Assembly: GCA_023630585.1 (NCBI GenBank)
Contig: CM042558.1
Coordinates: 13,864,800 to 13,928,799, forward strand
Length of the DNA stretch: 64,000 nt
From: Cranoglanis bouderius
Taxonomy: Eukaryota > Chordata > Actinopteri > Siluriformes > Cranoglanididae
Direction: 5' to 3'
Positions within the stretch are counted from its first letter, which is position 1. Each line of letters begins with the position of its first letter. The notes beneath the pieces are model-generated. The model had not been told where the DNA came from. It saw nothing but the letters and a program-made list of their open reading frames with translations, and did not search any database. This document shows, piece after piece, positions 38,460-49,600 of the stretch. The translations under genes were made by a program, and so were the position numbers.

Positions 38460-38985
38460 ACTATATGGCCAAAATTTGTGGACACCTGAACATCCCATTC
38501 CAGATTTAGTCTCCATTTTACTGTTATAATAACCTCCACTCGTCTGGGAAGGCTTTCCACTAGATTTTAGAGCATGGCTATGGGGATTTGTGATCATTCA
38601 GCCACAATTCCAGCTCATCCCAAAAGTGTTCAGTGGGGCTGAGGTTATGGCTCTGTGCAGGCCATTCGAGTTAATCCACTACAATCTTGGCAAACCATGT
38701 CTTCATGGAGCTCACTTTGTGCACAGAGGAGCAGGTTTGGGGCCCTTAGTTCCATCCATCCATCTTCCGTTCCACTTGTCCTACACTGGGTCACGGTGGA
38801 GCCTGGAACCTGTACTGAGGCACAGGGCAGGGGACACCCTGGACAGGGTGCCAACCCATCACAGGGTACAATCCCACACACATTCACACACCCAAACCCC
38901 GGAGGTGCAAGGCAAACATGCTAACCACTAAGCCACCGTGCCCCCCTTAGTTCCAGTTTATGGAAATTATAATACTAGAGGAAAA
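38460..38985. mobile_element. Tc1/mariner-type non-autonomous element split by a SINE
   Basis: The left end ACTATATGGCCAAAATTTGT then GGACACCTGA is a widespread fish mariner-type terminus. The body continues to 38754 and resumes after the nested SINE at 38956. The right end is lost. Confidence 0.7.
38755..38945 (-). mobile_element. tRNA-derived SINE nested in a DNA transposon
   Basis: Minus orientation: the left side starts with the (TCCA)n tail, the right side ends with the tRNA-like head (minus strand GGTTAGCATGTTTGCCTTGC). The sequence CTTAGTTCCA occurs on both sides (38745-38754 and 38946-38955) as a target duplication. Same family as 12084 and 15050, but 5'-variant. Confidence 0.88.
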
Positions 38986-39044
38986 ACAAAGACATTCTAT
39001 ACAATTGTGTGCTTCAGACTTTGTAGCAACAGTTTGGGGAAGAA

Positions 39045-39320
39045 CCACATAAGGGTCTGATGGTCAGGGCGGTGGGCCACTGATCCGAAGGTCGTGAGTT
39101 CAAATCCCAGCACTGCCAAGACTTGAGCAAGGCATGTAACCCTCAACTGCTCTCTGGATGCAAAAAATGGCTGCCCACTGCTACGGGTGTGTTCATGGTT
39201 TGTAATGTGTGTGTTCACTACTCACAGCTCCTAATGTGTGCGCACTAACTTGGATGGGTTAAATGCAGAGGACAAATTCTGCGTATGGGTTACTATACAT
39301 TGGCCTTCACATGTCACTTT
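39045..39320 (+). mobile_element. tRNA-derived SINE, second family
   Basis: The B box is in CGTGAGTTCAAATCCCAGCA. The body has CTTGAGCAAGGCATGTAACC and GGATGGGTTAAATGCAGAGG, and a TGTCACTTTCAC end. This layout is common among fish SINEs. It is diverged. Confidence 0.8.
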
Positions 39321-39524
39321 CACAAACTTTTCAACAATGTTCTTCTGCATGTAATGCTTGGTATGTGACTATCAGCAATTTGAATTGAATTTAATCCTAA
39401 AATTCACTGGTAACCGAAGGGATTCGAGGACATGTGTCTATTTAGTGCACTGTGATAATACCAGGAAAATCCTGCTCCAGTATTAACGTGGAAGAGCACA
39501 TGTTTATTTTTAAGTACTGCACGC

Positions 39525-39590
39525 GACTCACTCCAGGCCAGTAGGTGGCGGTGTTGCGCCGAATAGCGCGGTTCCCAACCTCCATTAAAA
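39525..39590 (+). promoter_or_regulatory. CTCF-like motif within a dispersed repeat
   Basis: CCAGTAGGTGGCGG (39538-39551) matches the 14-bp core CTCF consensus. The context (ACTCCAGGCCAGTAGGTGGC ... CCATTAAA) is that of a dispersed fish repeat. The position between the two genes would suit an insulator. Binding is not shown. Confidence 0.45.
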
Positions 39591-40564
39591 TAAATAAATA
39601 AATAAATAAATAGAATGAACTACTACAAGTGAACGGCGAGGACTCAGAAAATCCAAGCGTCCAATTCTTCCAACTTGTAAGATTATATTATTCGCAGTTT
39701 TACATTCATGAGAGTATAAATATCAGCCTATCTGTCGTTACTACCTTTTAAACGGCACCGAGCTGAGCTTGTTTATATTTTTTTTCTGCATTTAGGCGAA
39801 TTATAAGGTGGCTAGTCAGATTGTCTATTGAGAGCACGAGCTCTGCGATGCGTGATTATAAACGTGGTGTGTTCAGTCTATATTTATGTTTATGTTTAAT
39901 GTGGTTTTACGTATTGTACTTTTAAGCGCATTTGAGAAATGGGATGAACTTGAACATACCGCAAGTGGACACTTCTGGAAAGGCCTAGTCCTGCAGCTTG
40001 CACTGTATTCTTCCTGACCTGTAAGTCGCTTTGGATAACAACACCTGCCCAACCAATCAATAAAAATAAACAAACCCAATACATTTAGACATTTCTTTGG
40101 TGCACTACCAAAGCGCTAATGTGTCTATATAGATGGATACAGAACTTTAAAAAAAAAAAAAAAAAAAAAGTCACCAAAGGAAGAAATCCTTGAATCTTAT
40201 TCGTGTTGATTATTCTTACTCAAATGCAGTTGCACTACATGGCTTTAAAAAAAAGAAGAATCAAACAACCACACATCTTTCCTATAATCAGTTTTAATGC
40301 ATTAAAGGTGCAATAGTCGATTTAAAAAAAAAAAAAATTCTTACTTGTACAAATAAACTGGAAGATACAAAGAACATGATTAAAAAATAATTGTTTAAGA
40401 CAAGTGCATTAGGTGGCTAAGTAAAACTGTTTGGAAAACCGACATCTGGGCTGGAATGCTTGTTTGTGTTCGGATGGGGCTTCATTTGTATAGACAGTCT
40501 GGGACCGCCTTCTTAACACTTAGAGACCTAATCTTGAAAAAAAAAACCAAAAAAAAAAAAAACC
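39591..40564. other. intergenic, low-complexity runs only
   Basis: An (AATA)n run at 39590-39612 and poly(A) runs at 40150-40169 and around 40325. No supported gene. Confidence 0.55.
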
Positions 40565-41090
40565 CAGACAAAGGTTACATCCACATTAACGCATCTTTTT
40601 CTACACGTTTTGGCCTTCTGTCCACACTGAGACGGCGCTTTTGTCCAGCGAAAACAAAGCTTTTTCGAAAACGCCGTTTTCACATTATAGTGTGGACTGA
40701 GAAAATGGAGATATTAAAAAAATGATGTATGTCATGAGATGCAGTCATGTGACCCATTCAACTTAAAAAAAAAAAAAACCAAGATGGTGGATGATGTTCT
40801 GCAGTTGTTGTGCCTGCTATCCAGTTTGATAGCTTTGTTAAAAATTGTTGTCACTTTGTACAACCTTCAGGCTGCATTTTTAAATAAACGCCTGATGGAA
40901 ATAATGCAGACCAAAGCTTCTTATGCACGCGCGTTATACCGCTATAATTATACCCCTGTAATGCGCATGCGTTTTCAGACGTTTGAGTGTGGATGAGCAA
41001 TTTCTGGAAAACGTTTGAAAACGCCAGTGTAGACGAAACGCGTTTTGAAACGAAAATGCAATTTTCAGCTCTATCTAGATGAATGTAGCC
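40565..41090 (+). mobile_element. PIF/Harbinger-type remnant (putative)
   Basis: The left edge GGTTACATCCACATTAACGC and the right edge CTAGATGAATGTAGCC form a diverged inverted pair. An internal frame (VDDVLQLLCLLSSLIALLKI) recalls the start of fish Harbinger-associated proteins. It is short and decayed, with no catalytic domain. Confidence 0.4.
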
Positions 41091-41859
41091 TAATCTTGCC
41101 TAATTCACCTTTAAGCGGAATTCACCTTGTGTGCTTGCGCTATGTGTTTACTGTACATGCAAAGGTTTTGACCAATCCAAATGAATTCACTCTGATTACA
41201 GGTACACTGTGTAAAAAAAAAAAAAAAAATCTGTATAAAACCTCTGTTTACATGCACATTACATGTAATCCAAGCCAAAATTATGCGCATGCGTGGAACG
41301 AGGTTTATGTGGGTCTGGTCTCAGCACGTCTCAGCAAAACCTCATCCTAGTGTGATTATTAAACGCACTGCGAAGAGAAGAGTTTGTGACTGCAGGTTAA
41401 AAAAAAATGTGTTCAGCATTTAATATTTGTTGGACAGCCCCGAACAAGGATGTTGTTGGAGTTGTTGAAGTTGTTGAAAATAACATCAAATACACACGTC
41501 ATCCATTGGTATAATGCACTTCAACATTGGGATTAACTGCACTGGAAATAAATTTCATCAAATGTTCTGCATTCTAGCATTTCTTTTTGCACAAGGAACA
41601 CAGATTTAACACAAACGCGCATGCAGATTCTGAACGTGAAAAGTAATCAGATTCAATTTACATGGGTATTATTCTTTTATTTAATGGGTTATTAATAAAA
41701 GGATTACCCACAAGAATCATTGGATAGAAGTTTCACTCTGATTGTCCTCAAGAGTTGTGTGTGTGTATGTATATATATATATATTATATGTATGTATGTA
41801 TGTAGATATTTAGGATATATAGGTCAGATATTTAGGCTGCATGTAAACGTAGCTATTCC

Positions 41860-42051
41860 AGTTGTTAGCGCTGGAAGTGTAATTCCTGTAATTCCGCCCC
41901 AGTCCTGCGGTGGCGCTGTAACATGCAGCTTCACTGACAGCGCGTGCTTTCCTAGTACAGGCATACGCGCGCGGCACATATCGCCAGCGAGAAGAGAAAA
42001 TGGAGGAAGTCATATTGCGTTGACCGCGTTGCAGATATACTATATTCCTAA
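41860..42051 (+). promoter_or_regulatory. dido1: candidate dido1 promoter and noncoding first exon
   Basis: A CpG-bearing segment (CATACGCGCGCGGCAC) is followed by GAGAAAATGGAGGAAGTCAT (YY1- and ETS-like motifs) and a good donor (CCTAA|GTGAGT, GT at 42052). It is 4.5 kb upstream of the exon with the dido1 start codon, so it would be the 5' UTR exon. CpG stays elevated to about 43300. Inferred, with no transcript evidence. Confidence 0.5.
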
Positions 42052-44083
42052 GTGAGTATGCATCACTGAACATTTCCGATCACAGCTAGATGCATTAAAA
42101 AAAATTATATATATATTTATGACAGCAGGTTTAATAGGTTAACATCAGACTCGTGTAACTAAGCTCCTAGTCAACTGCGCGAGCCTAGTCACCGATAATG
42201 GCGTCACGGTCGAAGGCCACCGTATTACCAATATAACATTGTCTGCAGAATGAACACCTTTTGTGGGTAAAATAATGCACAGTCTACATTTATGGATAAT
42301 TATCTCGCTCTGCATATTGCATGCAAATGCATGGAGGTGATCTTGAACGCGACGTCTTCGTTGCGTGTCGCTATGGTGATTAGCTAACTAAGCTAACGGG
42401 AGGGAAAACTAGCATGGCGTTTGACCGTGTGGCTCGCGCACAGTTTGGGGGAAAAAGTTTAGCTAACACGAAACGTTTGAGTGAATATTTTATTTTTGAG
42501 GTGAGATAATATACATTGTAGTGGTTCTGCGAGTCAACATTGCTTTGTAAATTTATGTACATTATCGAACGTTTGTTTAACCGTTTTAGCAAGACTAATG
42601 GGTGTTGCGCATGCGCGTTTACTCGTTAGCGTGTCGCATAACAATAGACAAACCGCGCGACTGTTAACAATTTTAATAATGTTATTAGGTTATCACAACG
42701 ATTTGAGTTTTTGTTATTTATTTATTTGTACTTAGTATTGAACTGTTATTACAATACATCGAGCTTTGGTCTCTCGAGAAGATGAGCAGTGTGTTTAGCT
42801 CGCTAGCATAGCTGTGCGTGTAGTCGGTTAACGGGGTTATGCTGCCGTCACGCGCTCCTCGGATTGTACGAGTTCATATTTGCGAAGTCGTATTTAGTCC
42901 ATCATTAGCCTGATCTGTTTGGTTTCCTCTTTTCCGTTTTCATCTGTTGAAAACAAATTTGGTTACACGTGTAAGCTGCTGTATGTGGCTTAGTGATTGC
43001 TGAAAGTAAGTTGTAACTTTATTCATTAAACACACATTACCTACCGTCGACTATTATAATTCGTCTTTGGATGAAAGTGCAAAGGTTAGCAAGAAACTGG
43101 AAACTTTGGTTTAAAAAAACATTTCTGACATTTCGATTCGTTATTACGACTTCATTTGTAACGTTTGGGTCGGTAACTCTTATGTAAAAGATTTCCGACC
43201 TCGCATGAACAGACGTGCACCTAGCTTAAACGACACAAAACACGCCAACAAGTTAATAAGTAACGCATGTGCATTCGGTAATATGGCGTACCGTCAGGAC
43301 TACCTTGTTTTCTTCTTCAGAGGAAATTCATTTTCATATTCTGCCTAAAATGCCTTTGTGTTTCAGTGATCTCTGGGCAAGGTCACACATTTCCCCTAAT
43401 GCTTCTGTTGTATTTTGAAGTTTAGTTTTCTGGTGGAATAAAACACCACCATGGTGATGTTATGAAACTAATGACCCAAGACTTGATTATTTTCCTATAA
43501 AAGTATGACAAGTGTCTTGTATTATTCTTAACAAATATCATTTTCTGTTTATTAAAGGATGACATGTTACTTTTTAATCGGTTTATGTTTACAATTAACG
43601 TTGTGGAACGTCCATGGGACAAGTTAGTTCCTGTTATTAGTTATGGTATAACGGCTATAAACTGACCATCATATAACTCTTAACGTAATTTGTTTCTGGC
43701 GATGGACAAGACGGCTGCCGAGATGTTCTATTGTCTTGTTTTCAGTCTGTTTTGTTTTTGTTACAAGTGTTTTCAGATAAAGTTTCTCTTTTCCCAGTCC
43801 TCTGTCTGGGGAAAAACTTCCCCATGGCAGAACATCTTGTCATGCGAGTCCCTCAGAGTTAGCAGTTACCATACAGTTGATGCTACTGTCAGAGCTGCTG
43901 TTATAGCAGATTAAAACACCTGACCAATAAGATTTCAGAATTAAGAACTCGGCACCACTGTGGTATGACTTTGTCATGTATCTAACTTATATTTTGACAT
44001 TTTTTATAGGAATATAAGTTATAGTAATTATCCTAGTGGGGTACTATTGTAGTCTTTTACATAAATCTGGATTGGGTTTAAAA

Positions 44084-44137
<54 letters not shown>

Positions 44138-46580
44138 TATGAATGATTGACTATTAGGTAGTAGGACACTTGATAGATATCTGCTGCATTCCTTCTTTAT
44201 CTCTGTGTATAACATGACCTGCTGTTCTATTCAAACAGCTGTGGATGTGGTCAAAGCAAAGGAGAATGAAATGTAGTAGCCGCAGTAGACAGAGTTCATT
44301 CATCCAGCCTGTATATTATGGTTTACAAAGAAATGTAATTGTCATGAAATATGTATATAATTATGTATATAAATATAAAAAATTTTTTTTTGTCTATTTG
44401 GAGACCTTTAAATATTTTTAAGCATATCAAATTGTGGATGTATGCCATTTAGCATCACAATGTATTCAGTGAGATCACTGTGTCATGAGTTTTGCACTGA
44501 AGCTTATATCAGATTGTAATGGAATTAAATTGATTGTGGGCATTAGATATTGATGCCAAGCAGTTAAACATAGTTTGGATCTCCAATGTCTGTTGTATTT
44601 TGATTTGCACTTGATCTGTGAAAGGAAAAAGATTGATTCCAGTTTGTTGATACAAATCCAAACGCTACTGGTTTAGGTCAGGGGTGATCAGTCCAGCTCC
44701 TTGTTATATATTTAACACCTGATCTGGTGAATATTCAAGTCAGAGCATCTGAACAACAGATTAGAGTTAGAACCAAGTTTTACTAATCACCAGCTCCCTA
44801 GAAATTATTCAAAACTGCTCCAAATTGTTAAAGGACTTTACAAATGACTTTTTTTCACACTTCGATCAAACAGTATATTGGAGTATAATTAACTAGATAA
44901 CGTTTGCTGTCTGATTATTTTTTTATTTTTGTAGTTCTCAAGAAGTGTGGTGGTTGAGTTTTATTGTATTTTTCCTCTTAGATTTCTCATTGTGATGTGA
45001 ACGGCTCAGGAGCTGCTTGTAATTAAAAACTATTCCCAGTTCAGCAGAGCCTGAAAGGCACCCAAACAGGTACAGAACTCCATTCCTGTTTAACGGTTTC
45101 TCAGGTGGTAATGTAACCAGATTGTGGGTTAAAAACCATTTTGTTTGATATAAATCACAGTTTGACATGAATTGTGAGCTTATGAGTTTCTTTTATTTTT
45201 ACACAGTGTCAAATTGAGTGTGTGCTAATATAACCTTGTTTCAGCACCACACACAACTTGAGCTTCTCATTCAGATGAAGTATGCATTATTTTAATACAC
45301 TTTATTATTATTTTTTATTCAAGCATCTATCTAAATGCCCAAAATATCAGCAGTGGAAAATATGTGGAATAAATATAGCAGACCTCAGTATGGGCCCTTA
45401 ACTTCTGCTCTGCACTTAAAGAAATAATTGGCCTTCATGGTATGAAAGCAGTTGATCTGCTCAGTTGAACAAAGCAGTTGATCAGTTCTGATCCTCCGCG
45501 CAACCATGCTGATTTGACGTCACTCCATAAACGGGGAAGGAAGTCGGATTTGAGAAGGATACCCCAAGTTGACTTCTCAGTTGCGATGGCATTTCATGTC
45601 ACAAAAGACATGGTCCCTATATAATCTGTCAAGATAGAAGGGTTCATTAAAGTGTTCAAAAATTGTAACAGCGCCTATAAACTATAGCAAATAGTGCAAA
45701 CAATGGTTCTTTTAAATAAAGGATATTTAAATAAAACACTAGGATTAAAAAAAAAAACAAAACAAAACACTGCACTGTTTGCTGTTGATGGTGCTGTTAG
45801 TATTTTTGCACCTCTACATTTTCCAATGTCCATTCAAATAAAAACAGTTACGCAAGTTATTTAAAATTGCGTTACATAAGAACAAAAATGACCGTAAGCA
45901 AGAATCGTCAAAAGGTTTATTTAAAAAAAAAAATAAAAAAATCTGTGATATCGCCAAGCCCAAGATCACAGCAAGATATTTAACTAATTAAACTGATTAA
46001 ATTTTTGCGCAACAAGAATCTCAACACTTTTATTGCAGCAGGTGCTGATGCACATCTCATATGCCTCATGTTTTAAGAAGTATAACATTTAATTAGCATC
46101 AGTTTTCCAAGAAAGGTTGCATTTCAACCTCATTATCATAGACCCTTTGATAAAGGGTGGCACAGTAAGTTTAACATTTCTTACTATAACATTATATAAT
46201 CTGTATATGTGTGTTCTAGTAACATTTTATATTGTTTGTGTTGCTTCTTTGGATGAGCAAGAAGGAGTTCATCATTGACTGAATTTTAGCTTCTGTGTGC
46301 AGATATGATAAAATTCATTATAGTGGACTGTGTTCCACTTTCAGCATGTACACGTCATGTATATATATTTTTGTATGTATTTCTATGTAATCTAATAGGC
46401 ACCTTAATTTTTTGGGTGTTCTGTCAAATGTCCATTACAGAACTGTTCCCTTATACATTAATCAACTAAAATGTTCAAAATAAATACTAGTCAACCTGTA
46501 CATGGACCACGCCACCTTAACTGAAGTGGTGAAAAGCTCAACTCTGCACTGTATGTGTTGTGCTTCTCTCTTAACTGTAG
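42052..46580. other. dido1: dido1 intron 1
   Basis: CpG-elevated to about 43300, then AT-rich, with an (AT)n/(AC)n run at 44089-44137. Small frames are unsupported. No coding exon seen. Confidence 0.5.
44089..44137. repeat. (AT)n(AC)n microsatellite
   Basis: About 18 AT units followed by several AC units. Confidence 0.92.
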
Positions 46581-46615
46581 ATAATTCTGTTTGAAAACTA
46601 GCAAGTGACTCCATC

Positions 46616-46694
46616 ATGGAGGAGATTGTGAGCCCTGAGCTAGCTCAAAGTCCCAAGCCTGAGTCCAGCCAGGATTTGGATTCCAGTTCACAAG
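46616..46694 (+). CDS. dido1: dido1 coding exon 1 (start codon)
   Basis: The exon begins after acceptor AACTGTAG (46580). ATG at 46616 follows CCATC and gives MEEIVSPELAQSPKPESSQD then LDSSSQ. An in-frame TGA precedes it in the exon. It differs from the mammalian N-terminus but is in phase with the conserved exon 2. Donor CAAG|GTACCA. Confidence 0.8.
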
Positions 46695-49600
46695 GTACCA
46701 CTGACCTTGGAGTGCTGTATGAATGAGAGCTTCATTTACCTGGTTCGCAGCAGCTTGGTGGAACTTTAATCTGGCTCTGAATCAGTTCTGCTATTGAAGT
46801 TATTGTTGCGAACTGGTATCTTGCTTCAAATCTTGCACTCTAAATCGATTGGGGACATCATTTCAATTCTGCTATTGGATCTGGGCCTCGCAGAATTCTG
46901 TACACGAATCTATCCGATAAATGCCACTTGCTTAGTCGCATTTCCTTTTGCCAAATTCATTGTGATTTTCCTTTTGATTATTTCAAAGTTAAGGCAAAAA
47001 AGTCATTTAAAGCAAAAAAAAAAAATCATAATGTTTGTAATTTCCTTGCCACCATCTCACAGCTCCAGTTGTCGTGGCAGAGGAGAAAAAGGACAACAAG
47101 GGTGACAAAGGCCAAAGTGATGCCACTCAGAAAGAACAAATTGAGGACGTAGAGAAATCAGCCAAGAACTCCGGCGAGTTTAAGAAGACTTGGGGCTTCC
47201 GCAGGACCACCATTGCAAAAAGAGACATGACTGGAGAGACGGCAGGTGTAACAGAGTGTCCTGGAGCACCAGTGCGACGAAGCGGCAGGCAGGCCAAGCG
47301 CACTGATAAGCTTGAGGAGTTCCTGGTGACAGTCAAGCGAGGGAGAGGAGCAGCGAGACGTAGCGCGCCCGCTCACCTGGAAAGTGGAGATCCACCGTCT
47401 GAGACCGCATCAGAGGCAAGCTTTGATGGAAACACTGAGCCTAAAGTGACCGAAAGCAAAACGCCATCCCCAGTGAGGAGGACCAGAGGGAGGGGCAGGG
47501 GAAGGGCAACCCCCAAGCCCAAAGCCGACATGGCTGACTCAGCCAGTGACGACGATAGTTCAGAGAATGAAGAGAAAGCCACAAAAGAGACACAAGAACA
47601 GCTTGAGATAGAGACTGGTGCAGAGGATGCCAAGGCAGAGGAGCCAGTAGAAGAACTGAAACAAGAAGAATTGGAGAAACCAGATGAAGAGACCAGCAAG
47701 GAGGAAGTGCCTGCCAACACAAGGCCTTCAAGAAGCCCTTTGAAATCAGGCCCCAAAAGAGAAGCTAAGCCTAAAGCAGGGGTATGCAAAGAGAACGATG
47801 AGGATGACGAGGGGGAGGATGAGTCGTCGTCATCATCATCCAGCGAGTCTGATAATGACGGCTATGATCCAAATGCACTTTACTGCATCTGCAGACAAAA
47901 ACACAACAAAAGGTTAGTGCCTTATATATAAAAAAAATTCTTGTCTACACTCATCACACACTTTAATAGGAACACCTGTACATTCATACAGTTATCTATC
48001 GGCTTATCTTGTGGAAGCAGCATGATGCGTAAAATCATGCAGATACAGGCCAAGAGCTTTGTTCTGATTTAAGTAGTTCAGAAACTGATTATCTGGGATT
48101 TTCATGCATAACAATTTATAGAACTCGCACAGATTGGTGTGAAACCTTGTTCATGTGAGTCGAAGTCAAAGGACCTGTTGTAGCCCATCCACCTCAAGGC
48201 TGAAAGTTCTGATGTACATTCTGAGATGCTTTTCTGCTTGCCACGGTTGTAAAGAGTGGTTATTTGAGTTACTGGGGACTTCCTGTGAGGACAAACCTTT
48301 CTGGCCATTTTCCTGACATCTCTCATCAGTAAAGCATTTCCACCCACAGAACTTTTGCTCATTGGATGTATCCCCCCCCCCCCGCCATTCTGTGTCATCT
48401 CTGTAGACTGTGTGAAAATCCCAGGAAAGCAGCAGTTTCTGAAATACTCAAACCAGCCTGTCCTGTATCTGCATGACTTTATGAATAATTGCATAAATGA
48501 GCTGGGATACAAATATTCTTATTAAAGTGGCCGGTGAGGGTATTTGAGACCCTTTAAATATTTTGCAGAAGAATGTTGAATAACTGCCTTATTGCAATAG
48601 CATCATCAAAAAAAGTGCCTTTATTTGTGTTAATATATTGACTGAATGAGAGGGCATGCTGTAGCTGATTGTAAATGTGGCTAAAGCATGCAGTGTGTGC
48701 TCAGGTTCATGATCTGCTGTGACCGCTGTGAGGAGTGGTTCCACGGAGACTGTGTGGGCATTACGGAGGCACGCGGCCGCCTAATGGAGCGCAACAGTGA
48801 GGACTATGTGTGCCCCAACTGCACAGGCAGGAAAACCCAGAGCAGCAAGTCTTCCACGTTTACAGCAGGTGCAGAAACTGGCAAACGACCTGTTACTCCC
48901 ACTGCTGCTCGCAAGGCAGAGACCAGTACAGCTCTTTTTAGCCAAGCCAATGTACAAACACCTACAACTGCTAGTGGTCTGCCTCCTGCTGCTTTTACTG
49001 CTACTACAGCTTCTCCTGCTGCAGAAGAGAAGACCGGGGAAGAAGTCGGCATCAAGGGCAGGATTGAGAAAGCTACTAACCCAAGCGGCAAAAAGAAAAT
49101 AAAGATTTTCCAGCCGGTAGGTTGTTGTACAGTATCTGTGTGTTTCAGTACAAGCCAGAGGTGTAACTCCAGTTGAGACCCTTTCAAATAGAGATTGGTT
49201 TAATGCACAAAAATATCAACATAAAATTGCCTTCATATTATGCTATACAGTTAATGAGAATAATTAGCTGAAACAATTATTTAATATGATTTTATATAGT
49301 TTATAATGTGAATATTTATAAACTGATTATATAGGCAATATTGTTTTGCAGTTTTAACTGTACTGTAAGCACACTTTTTCATACTTGAAGTGTAAATATT
49401 AGAAATTGCTATTAGGTACTAAAGTTACTTAAGGTATAAAAATACTATAAACTGGAACAAAGCCTTTTTGTTTAAAAAAAGAAAAAAAAGAAAAGAAAAA
49501 AGCTGATTACTGTCCGAGGGTGAGGTTGTGTATGACTGTTAATGCTGTCTGTCCTTTTTTTTTTTGTGTTTTTTTTTTTTTTAAACTTGTATTATGAAAG

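Noticed and set aside
47373..47789. Minus-strand 138-residue frame
   Set aside because: Antisense of the dido1 exon 2 Lys/Glu/Ser-rich region, with no family and no splice context.
47074..47931. Separate 285-residue protein starting at 47074
   Set aside because: The codon there is GTG, not ATG, and the frame is exon 2 of dido1, joined by acceptor 47062 and donor 47913.
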